From the NCBI RefSeq assembly GCF_024868665.1, contig NC_079895.1:9876569-9940568 (forward strand): a stretch of DNA of 64,000 bases, written 5' to 3'. Position 1 is the stretch's first letter, and each line of letters opens with the position of its first letter. The position numbers and the translations under genes are program-made. Shown piece after piece: positions 21,978 through 31,430 of the stretch. The notes under the pieces were generated by a model. The model saw only the letters and a program-made list of their open reading frames with translations. It was not told where the DNA came from and did no database searches. Source of the DNA: Triplophysa rosa. Lineage: Eukaryota > Chordata > Actinopteri > Cypriniformes > Nemacheilidae.

Positions 21978-22385
21978 ACTCGTTCGTTCACGACGTGACA
22001 GCTTCGTAAGCTAAACCAATGCAGTCAGAGCCGGAAAGAGAATTGATTAGTTCACCTCTCGAGTCTTCGGGTTTGACTCCTTCGTTCATCACGTGACAGC
22101 GTCGTAAACTAAACCAATGCAGTCAGAGCCGGAAAGAGAATTGATTAGTTCATCTCCCGAGTCTTCGGGTTTGAGTCATTCGTTCATCAAGTGACAGCCC
22201 TCTACGCTTTACCAATGCAGTCTGAGCCGGAAAGAGAATTGATTAGTTCACCTCTCGAGTCTTCGGGTTCGAGTCGTTCGTTCATCATGTGACAGCCCCC
22301 TACGCTTTACCAATGCAGTCTGAGCCGGAAAGAGAATTGATTAATTCACCTCCCGAGTCTTCGGGTTTGAGTCGTTCGTTCTTTT
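21978..22385. repeat. 98-bp tandem repeat, four copies
   Basis: The marker GCAGTC(A/T)GAGCCGGAAAG recurs at 22021, 22119, 22217 and 22315, a period of exactly 98. Each unit includes GAGTCTTCGGGTT and TTCGTTCATCA. Copies differ by a few substitutions. It lies inside the hAT-type element. Confidence 0.93.
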
Positions 22386-23486
22386 GTCACAGGACTATGG
22401 AGGACTAAACCTGCAAAAATTATAAATAAATAAATGTATAAATATATAAACGAATAAATGTAATAATATGAAAATGAATAAAGGAATGAATGGTTTGATG
22501 AAACAAAATAATTCGTTTTAGCTATTATTGATCTTAGCTTTAACTTTTTTTAACTTTTTTAAATTGATTTATTATTTTTGTGTCCATTTTTTAATTATTA
22601 TTATTATTATTATTTTTAGATTATTTTATTTATCATTTCCTTTTATTTTTTACATTTATTTATTTATACGTTTATTTATTTTTATATTTATTTATTATCG
22701 CATGTATTTATTTCCACTTTTATTTATTTATTCTTGAATTTATTCTTACTTTTCTGTATCTTGTATGATAATTAGATGGGTTGGTCTTGCCTATTATTGG
22801 TTCAGCGTAGATTGAAGCGTTTGATCGATTACTCTTGACTTGTTTTGGACTAACGTCACGTCACTCACTGATCGTTTGCTTCATGTATAACGTTAAGTAA
22901 CAATGGCGGGCCTCCATACAGGACCCATAGAATGTTGCGCAATGCGCATGCGCGACTGGACGAATCACTCCCCGAGATGACTCGTTCTTCCCGAGTCACA
23001 TTAAAGATTCGTTCAAAATGAACGAATCGTTCAAGAATGACCCATCACTACTTTGGGTCTGGACGGACACATCTCGCGGTCCGCATTCGGACTGGAGTCC
23101 GCTAGTTGGTGACCCCTGGTTTAGAGGCTACTAAATATACGTATTTTTATACTAAGATATTTAAAATATATGTTCATCATAGCTTTCTCTTTTAGATTTG
23201 TTGAGATGTTTGTAACCATTATTTTACCATGTGAATGTTTTTTTACCAGTGTATTTTACATGTATTTAATTACATTGCTAATTGTGTAGACTGTATATTG
23301 AACCTCTATTTTGTTCCTTAAAAAAAATACTTTTATTTGGTTTTGTGAAAACTGACTTTGCAATGTATCCGCTTTATTTTGAACAGTTGCTGATGTAGTC
23401 ATATTTATGGAGACTCCTTTAATTGTAGAAACTGCTGTCATATACCACACTAACCATGCACAGTAAAATCGCCAGTGTTAAAAAGG

Positions 23487-24143
23487 TGTCATGGCTCTGC
23501 TTCCTTAGTCATGTTTTTCTTGGTCCTGTAGCAGAGCCATGGCAAAGCTTTTGGTTATGTGTGGAGAGAAACAAATTATTGTCCTTTTGACAATAATATA
23601 CGTTCTCTCCAGTGTCTTGTCATTGGCCCCATTCCTCTCGTTTCCTCGTTATCCTTCCCTAAGTGTTTGATTACCCACACCTGCCCCGTGTCGTTATCCC
23701 TCGTTTGTCTTCCCTTTAAATACCTTCTTGTTTCTTTGTCTTGTGCTCGTGGATTGTACTGTGTTACATACGTTGTGGTCGTGTACATACGTTGTGGTCG
23801 TGTACATACGTTGTGGTCGTGTACATACGTTGTGGTCGTGTACATACGTTGTGGTCATTGTGTTTTGCTGCGTCCTGTGTAAGTGTACTTATGTGCTTAC
23901 CTGGTTGTTTAGTGTCTGAGTTTGCCCGTGTTCCTGTTGCTTTGCCCTATCTGTGGATTTTAGTTTTATTTTGATCCTGTCTGTATGTTTTGCCCCCTAG
24001 TGGGAAGTTTTTATTTTGTATTTATCCTTAGTTGATTTTCCCCCATCGTGGGTTTTTGTTTTGTCTTGTTATTTGTTAAAGTGTTTTGTTAACCCCTTCA
24101 CCGCCTGCCTGCATTTGGGTTCTTCACACCGCAATTCGTGACA
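23487..24143 (+). mobile_element. Solo LTR, 657 bp, with 5-bp target duplication
   Basis: It starts TGTCATGG and ends CGTGACA, giving TG...CA borders and a short TGTCA/TGACA inverted repeat. It is flanked by AAAGG on both sides (23482-23486 and 24144-24148), fitting a Gypsy-like LTR retrotransposon. There is no internal coding part, so this is a recombined single LTR. The strand is assumed. It carries a 19-bp tandem repeat at 23765-23856. Confidence 0.85.
23765..23856. repeat. 19-bp tandem repeat inside the solo LTR
   Basis: The unit ACATACGTTGTGGTCGTGT is repeated about five times with almost no divergence, which creates spurious repetitive open frames on both strands. Confidence 0.93.
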
Positions 24144-24637
24144 AAAGGTCAAATTAACACTAACAGTGTATATATAATCCACACTCTCAAAGTGTGGATT
24201 ATATAAACACTGTGAGAGTTAATTTGACCCTTTCTAACACTGGCGATTTTGCTGTGTGATAATTCATTTGCATTAAAGGATACAGGTCTGCTGTGACAGA
24301 GGTAGAGAATGAAACGTTAGGCCCACAGTTACATGTCCAATACGTCATGTAATATATCCCTTTTAAATTAATGTATTTCAAACCAAATTTTTTTGGTTTG
24401 ACTTTGTTAGCTAAAAGGCCACGGCTTTCCAAATGTTAAAAGAGATGGAAAAGGCCTATCCTGAAAGGCTGGTTGTAATTTGGAAAAAGGCCTTTCAATA
24501 CTAAACTGTAGGCAGAGGATCAGAACGACATTTTGAAGGAATACAGTCAGTATGAAAAACCTTAAGTCTTTTGATGTATTTTATTATGTAAATCGGTTTA
24601 AATTTATAAGAATTTATGTGAACAGTATGCCATAGAT

Positions 24638-25700
24638 CAGGGCTAGTCAACTGGCGGCCCGCGGGCCAAATGCGGCCCGTCAATCATCTTTACCTGGCCC
24701 GCCTTAACATTTTAAATAAGTGGAGAGACTTTCAGAACGGTGTGCTTTAAACGCCACCTCTTTAAAAGTCCAAAACGCAGCTGCATTCAATAAGTAATGC
24801 TGCATTCAAAAGTAATTCCCGCGGCTCATAATGATTTACGACTTATAAAGCGATTTGATCGGTCAGTCCAAGAAACTTAATGTTATTTACAACGTTATAA
24901 TCAGCAATGCATTTCACAGCCACAGGCAATCGGTTTGCGCACACGATAGGTCGCGTTCTAAAACGCTTTTTGTGCCTTTGAAAGAAGGCTAACTGTAGGA
25001 AGGGTACACCACGTGAACGGTTGTCTCAGATAAGGGAAACACGGTGTTGTTTTTATTACTGCATTCATTGTGTATAACGGCTATATATATGAAAAACAGC
25101 TGTTCATCTACCCCAGAACTCGCACTATAGCCTACAAAGGATCTGCCCTATAAGTCCGTGGGGCACATGAATGCGATTGGAATTCACCCGAAAATGTGAT
25201 AATAGCGTTCAGTTTCTTGCACAGATCAATTGACTCGCTTTATAAGACGCTAATTTAACGTCACAGGGGGCAGGGATTACTTTTGTGTTGAATGCATTTG
25301 CGTTTTTTACTTTTATTGATTTAACTTTAATTAATTCAACAAAATATCTTCATGAATATCTTCTTGAAAAAACAATGCCACCCACATCTTGGATGTACTG
25401 GAGGACTAAATTAGTAGCAATTTTGGGGTAAAGTAACGCATTAAGGAATATAAAATACAATTAAAAAGACAATATCCCTTTTAATTTAATATCATAAAAA
25501 GGCACAAATACTGGATGCAATATTTGTGTGCATGTTTTAATCATGGCCTATAAGTAACAGCAACAAAAACAGTATAAAAGGAACAAAACGCAATAAATAA
25601 CAGAAATACAAAATAGCAGAAGAAAGGTAAAAAAACTGGCCCGCAACCTATTTATACTTTTGGAATCTGGCCCTCAAAGAAAAGTAGTTGAAGACCCCTG
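24638..25700. mobile_element. hAT-type element with 8-bp target duplication
   Basis: The ends are CAGGGCTAGTCAACTGGCGG and, reverse-complemented, CAGGGGTCTTCAACTACTTT. CCATAGAT flanks both sides (24630-24637 and 25701-25708). The left 60 bp are GC-rich (GGCCCGCGGGCC). There is no transposase frame in the 1063 bp. Confidence 0.9.
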
Positions 25701-25757
25701 CCATAGATGATCCCATTGGGGTCACCTAATAAAGCTTTGGAAACCTGCCAGCCTGGG

Positions 25758-25996
25758 AATTACGAAAATTTACCATGGTTTTACTACAGTTAAAACAAAA
25801 AAACATGGTTACTGTAGTAAAACAATGGTTATCATAAGATAACCATGGTTTTGAAAAACATGTTTTTTGTAAAAACCATAGTAAACGATGGTTACTGTAG
25901 TAAAACCATGGTTTTGCCCTAAGTAATCAATGCACCAAAAAACCATGGTTACTACACTTGTACCACAAAAAAAACATAGTTAATTTTCGTAAGGGA
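25758..25996. repeat. Palindromic MITE with CCATGGTT modules
   Basis: The outer arms (ATTACGAAAATTTACCATGG and its mirror near CATAGTTAATTTTCGTAA) enclose several copies of ACCATGGTTACTGTAGTAAA in both orientations, so the whole can fold as a hairpin. Confidence 0.75.
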
Positions 25997-28084
25997 ATCG
26001 AACTTGCAACCTTTGAATTTTAAGTCTGGCTCTTCGCACACATGCGCAGACAATCCCTGAAGCTTAGTAACGTTTCCTTAAAATGAACTAACAGTGAGTC
26101 ACTTCAGAGAGTGAGTTGCTATGGTTACTTACATACCCAGAAAGTTATCTCTGTTTTCGGAACCAAAAGTTGAGGTTATCAGCTAACCTACCCTTAAACT
26201 TACCCGGGTATGTCACATAACCAGATACCCCACAGGATAAGAAGGTATACACAAACAGTGTTTTCACAAACATAGTTGAAATTTAAATTATACCGTTACT
26301 TTTCTCAATTCTCTTGATTACTTTAGAATTCTTAGTAAGTCTGACTTGATAAATTAATCACTAACAATAGTTGGGAATGACAACTGAATTTTAATCTTTC
26401 TTCTTTTAGTTTAATATCCTTGGTTATCATTAGTCATGGCTCATATTGTCATTGTAGAAAGATGGCATCTACTGCTATCTGTATCAATTTAGTCATTTAG
26501 GTAATATAATAGAGTTACGCATATTCAATACTCTCAATATTAGTACACAGCACAACGTTTTACAGTATTAGATTGGATCTGTGGGAGATCTAAGTTCATA
26601 AATTTACTTAGGCCTCAAATTGTCATTATAATAAAAATTGTCATACAACTGCAATTTAATTAAGGTTATTAGTTTGTGGTGTAATTAGACATGATGTGTG
26701 TCTCCATTCTGCGACAGTAGAAACGGAATAGAGGCGATTCATTAAGCAGGTAATAGAGCACATTATTGAGCAAATGCTCTCGATAAGATTAAATCAACCA
26801 CTACTACAACTGCACATTCTTTCATTAAAGGGAATCATACTGTCGGAAGTGGGGCAAAACTGACACTTTGAACAGCGGGAAGACAAACTAAGGAAATATA
26901 AAGAGTTCTTACCTTGTCTTTGAAGCAATTGAAGGAAGAACACGCTGACAAACTTCCTAACTCGGCTCGACGAGATATTACAACAGGTTGTCACTTTTTT
27001 ACTTCTAAACTCTATATCAGTGACCTGTCTCTGTCTGTCGCAGCACAGAAAACTGCTTTCCATTAATTTGAGGAGTTTTGAGCCTGTTTTCCTTGTTGAA
27101 TTATGTCAGCAATACGACTGGCCAGTTCCATTCAGAGCTCTTACAATGTATCATAGGGAAACAAGGGAATGGTTTCAGTGTACGCTCAAAGCCTCTATTG
27201 ATAGTGTAAAGCTCTGCTACTGGTGTGAGTGTTTGTGTTTGAAATGTTTGTACCAGGACAGCTACAGCTAATCTCTGTGATGTCATCCCTCATGAGATGG
27301 GACTGGTGGAGGACTGGCTGCTGGAATGCTACAGTATTTGTGTTGCTAGTGATGTGTCAGCAGATGGACAATCATCATTACAACACAGTGACACCACATT
27401 TCAAATATCTGACCATCTGTGCATTCGAGAAGACAATATCATTGGTGCTGTAAGACACACCTTTTGTAATGTACACCTTTATATAATAATAAAACAAACC
27501 AGCCAAAAACAAATTAAACAGATCAAGTAAACACTTCATATGCTTAAACTATGAACTGTTGAGTTAAGAAAAAAACGGAACAGTTCCATCATTATCATTC
27601 ATTATCAAAAAGATACAGTTCTTTAAACACACATTGACCTTTTGTACTATAGCCTTAAATGTGACTTTAAGGCACTGCCCTAAAATCTTTGTTTTTAAAA
27701 TACCATGTAGTCTCTCAAATAACAAAGTAATTTCTTAAAACATACAAATATTGTTTACAATATATTTAGATAAAGTGAAACCGCGCAGGACTACCCAACG
27801 TTGTATTTTTATAAGTTTAATGACTGTTTAAATCATCACTGTTAATGTGTATTTAATTGTTGTACATCAACAAAAGGCCTTACATACTTACAATTCAGCT
27901 GCGAGGAGAAAATAAAATAAATGTACTTTCAGTGCTTTTCAAGAATTTCAGCGATTTTCGTTTTTACTTTCTTTCAAATGGTTAATGTATCATTTAAAGT
28001 CTTACGTTATCATATAAGTCTTAAATTAAACAATGTGAAAATTTTGGTTTGGACTGCTAGACTGTATCCACTCTGCTGGCACAG

Positions 28085-28098
28085 GTCACGTGACGTCA
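28085..28098. promoter_or_regulatory. TMTC4 proximal promoter: E-box/CLEAR palindrome overlapping a CRE
   Basis: GTCACGTGAC (28085-28094) is a perfect E-box palindrome of the USF/TFE type. It overlaps TGACGTCA (28091-28098), the full CRE/ATF palindrome. The segment 28,060-28,500 is richer in CpG than its surroundings, includes an ETS-like AGGAAGT near 28128, and lies just before the first TMTC4 exons. Promoter function is inferred from position and motifs. Confidence 0.55.
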
Positions 28099-28129
28099 CG
28101 CCGTCTATTCTTCTCCGAGCGCAAGCAGG

Positions 28130-28494
28130 AAGTACATGCGGAATACAGGGATCCCATCGTTTAGCTACGTTTGTAACCTTTTAATGTTTTTAATTCGTGG
28201 CGTTTAAACAATATGTTCGTCGTATTTATGTGACATCGGTATTATTGTATTGCTCGCGCACCGAAGCTTGTCGTCCTGGTCAGTGGTCCGACAGTTATTG
28301 ATGCCAGAGCCGTTTATACATCATGTTTTGATTGTGTATTAAGCGGGATTTCTAGTAGAAAACGTCAAAGCTGTGAATGCTCGATTCCGGTTCACACAGC
28401 CGGTTGCTACTATGCATGCCACGCGTTTGTGTATGCAGCCCGTGCAGCAATAGTGTGCAAGTGTGTTGAGACGGCGCTCTGCCCTTGTGCATAG
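28130..28494 (+). other. tmtc4: Probable TMTC4 5' noncoding exon
   Basis: The CpG-rich stretch ends in a good donor, ATAG then GTATGC, after 28494. The next acceptor (TTATTCTGCAAG, ending 28587) lies directly upstream of the start codon. The transcription start is not visible, so the left end is only approximate. Confidence 0.4.
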
Positions 28495-28625
28495 GTATGC
28501 TTCTGTTTTATGTACCCTTATTGTTAGTGCTTAGGGGGATTTGGGGTTACTGTTCTAACCATTCGCCTGTCTTCTTTATTCTGCAAGTTCATGGTGAGTC
28601 AGGATGAGCAGAAACCACAGGAAAG

Positions 28626-31430
28626 ATGGTGCTTTCTGAGCCTCACTGGGATCAGCACATCCCTCTGCCGAAACTGGGACTCTTTCACTCCCGGCTGGTC
28701 ACTGCCTTTGTTGCCCTGATCTGTTTTATAAACAGCTATGATGGGGACTTTGTCTTCGATGATTCAGAAGCCATCATCAATAACAAGGTGCCTCCTGCGT
28801 CGTCTTATAGCTGTTTATTTGGGTGTATATTGTTACAGAATAATCACTGTTGTTATGTTCAGTTTTGATTCTGACAGTAAAACATGTCTTGGTGATGATC
28901 AGTGTTGGGTGTAACTAGTTACTAAGTAAACAGTTACTGCAATTTAATTACTTTTCCATTGAAAAGTAAAGTAAGGGATTACTCTTATTTTTCTGTAATT
29001 TAATTACAGTTACTTCTGATGTAATTGAACTAAATACAGTGTAATATATTCAATAGTGGAAATTACATCAAAATTATAAGTCTAACTTTAAAATGTATGC
29101 TTTAATGTATCCTTCTCACATTTCTAAACTTTGGTCAGTTAATAAGAATTATTTATGTAGTTATTTATTATTTATTTGATGAATGAATTAAATTAGTCGT
29201 TTCATGTCTATCCTTGAATCATTTCTAATCAAGGTTGATGTAGGATATAGAAAGTAATTAGTAATAAGTAATTAAATACTTTTTGGAGAGAGTAATTTGT
29301 ACAGTAATCTAATTACACTATTGAATATGTAATTAGTAACTAGTAATTAATTACTTTTTCAGAGTAACTTACCCAACACTGGTGATGATGATGATGTTTT
29401 ATTGTGAAAAGGATGGGTGAACATCAACATCAGTATTTTCAGAGAATTAAATATTGTAAAGTCTCTATTGCAAACTTGTGTGTCTTTTCTCTTTGTAGGA
29501 TTTGAACCCTGGTTCTCCTCTGGGCAACATCTGGAAAAATGACTTTTGGGGAAGTAACTTGAGTAGCAATTCCAGTCACAAATCGTATCGGCCGCTAACC
29601 GTCCTGACCTTCAGGTATGTTCAACACAAAGACAAAAGCGTCCTTCAATTACTGCTGTGTGACTGATGATTAAGGCTCCAACCTGCGTATGGTGAATATT
29701 TTCAGACATCTTTGCATATATTAAATGTGTGGACTTGTAATTTTATTCTCAGTGGGAAATCAAAAGAGGTCCCCCAAGAGCTTCCTGACCGAACGCTACA
29801 ATAATTGACATTAAAATTGGATGCATATATTGCCTTTTTTCAAATTCATTTCAACATTGTCTTTGGCATTTGACTGCTACTGTGAAGAATCTATATGGGG
29901 GCATAATTCATGTCCTACGTGCTGCTAATGAGAATGACATCGTTTTGCATTAGTAATGGCCTGTTATCTCAACTTGACCATAAATATTATGAATTTGTAA
30001 TACAGCATGTCTGTAAGTCATTTTTTATTGCGGCATCATATATTTGCTATTTTATTGTTACACCTTTGCTTGCCGAGCAGCATGTTTGGAAATGCACCAA
30101 AGTTTGCGATCATCACAGAAACGTCCGTTTTGGTAAATTGAATTGGTTACTTTGTTTCCTCAGGATAAACTACCTCTTGGCTGGTGGACTGTATCCAGTT
30201 GGCTTCCACCTGCTCAACGTTGGCCTCCACTGTGTTATTTCTGCGTTAATGATTGATGTGTTTTCAATATTAATCGGAGGCCTGTCTCACGACGGACGAG
30301 GGTCAAAAGTCAATATCTCTCCGAAAGCCTCGTTCCTCGCTGCGCTCTTCTTCGCCGCGCACCCGGTTCACACGGAAAGTGTAAGTAGTGCAGGAAGGTG
30401 TGATTCAGCAGGCCGTCTGTGCCCAGTAAACAATATCCCACTACATTGTTCTGCATCACAATGTTCACTGATGTTGCATGAAATATACATTACAAGGCCT
30501 GTGGAGAAGAAAGCTTTACGCAGCTGGTATGCCTCGCATAGGTGGGCTCTTCGGTCAGGCACGGCTATTAACAGCAACCCAACGCTTGTTCTGACCTGGC
30601 ACGGATGCATCAGAGCATTGTAGAGGCTGCCGATGCTCCGGATCTGCTCTTTAATCAGGTTCAGAAAGACCGGCATTGGACCTGGAGGGGGTTAGGTTCA
30701 GAGAGACCACTGACTCGGGCCTACGGGATGTATCAAAGAAGGTGGCCCCCAGGACTCCAGCCAGGGCTGACCGCAGTTCTGTAATGAGTGCTGCCTCCTG
30801 CCTTCGCTTTTAATTTGGCCAGAAATACGGGCAATTTCAAAGACGAAAGGAAGGCGCGGGATGTTTTTATGCAGCTCATTTTTGTCTTTTTATTGTACGA
30901 GGAGGATTTAATTTGGTTCGGTGTAAATTGTGTAACTGCTATTCAAATAGATTTCGTGACTGTAACATGCTAGACGATGCATTGATTTTGGTGTTTTTTC
31001 GTTAGAGGTGGGTCACAATGATCGACCTGTTTTTGCCCCATCCTATTTTCTAGACAACGAAACAGTGTCCTTGAGCTCTCCAAAGTATTTAGTTGGAATC
31101 AATCTTGGAAATAATCTGTTGTGTTGGCTTTCTCTGTTGTAGGTGGCTGGCATTGTTGGCAGGGCAGATTTGTTGTGTGCCCTCTTTTTTCAGCTCTCTT
31201 TTCTAGTTTACTGTAAAGCATTTCAAGGTCAGTTGATAAACTAAAACATTATTTATTATGGCTCTATGTGAAATTTAATTTGCATTTTTTTACATTTGCA
31301 GTACAAATGACTTACTTTAGAATTTCTCTTTGTAGGTAGCGATAAAAAGTTCTCTGTGTCATGGATGATGGGTAGCATTCTTCTGTGTGCTGTAGCCATG
31401 CTCTGCAAGGAACAAGGCATCACGGTTTTG
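28626..31430 (+). CDS. tmtc4: tmtc4 exons 1-5: first helices and luminal catalytic-type loop
   Basis: Exon 1 gives [20 protein letters not shown], a hydrophobic helix and [18 protein letters not shown]. Exon 2 gives [20 protein letters not shown] and [10 protein letters not shown]. Exon 3 gives [20 protein letters not shown] and AHPVHTES. Exon 4 gives [16 protein letters not shown], and exon 5 gives [11 protein letters not shown]. These are hallmark blocks of the TMTC family and resemble the GT-C fold of protein O-mannosyltransferases, where an acidic pair in the first luminal loop is needed for activity. Intron 1 holds a hAT element, intron 3 about 760 bp of mostly unique DNA, and intron 5 a palindromic MITE. 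Confidence 0.95.

Larger units (their letters stand above)
21225..23118. mobile_element. Non-autonomous hAT-type element with 8-bp target duplication
   Basis: The ends are CAGGAGTCTTCAACTA and, reverse-complemented, CAGGGGTCACCAACTAG. The element is flanked by GTTTAGAG on both sides (21217-21224 and 23119-23126), the 8-bp duplication expected for hAT transposition. The 1894-bp interior has a perfect hairpin, four 98-bp tandem repeats and an AT-rich inverted segment, with no transposase. Confidence 0.9.
23459..24256. mobile_element. Palindromic MITE (CACAG ends) split by a solo LTR
   Basis: The left end CACAGTAAAATCGCCAGTGT and the reverse complement of the right end CACAGCAAAATCGCCAGTGT match almost perfectly. 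The right part keeps an internal hairpin (24155-24230) around TAATCCACACT. The CACAG start suggests an EnSpm/CACTA-like origin (inference). Confidence 0.8.
17337..28084. other. Divergent intergenic region, transposon-rich, no gene identified
   Basis: The two genes point away from each other. Elements with clear ends are listed separately. The remaining unique parts (17,460-17,880, 26,240-28,060) show no recognisable exon. A 5' noncoding or first coding exon of pld1 should lie here or inside one of the repeats, but I could not find it. Confidence 0.6.

Noticed and set aside
21978..22385. Regularly spaced repeats resembling a CRISPR array
   Set aside because: The units are contiguous 98-bp tandem repeats with no unique spacers, in a vertebrate genome.
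22528..22737. Hydrophobic 69-codon frame (FIIIIIIIF)
   Set aside because: Translation of an AT-rich, TTTA-repeat tract inside the hAT-type element.
23559..23974. Several overlapping frames with repeated VVVYIRCGR or MYTTTTYVH peptides
   Set aside because: They arise from the 19-bp tandem repeat in the solo LTR and are open on both strands.
29910..30623. 237-codon frame across tmtc4 exon 3
   Set aside because: Only 30164-30380 is real coding sequence; the rest is intron read in frame.
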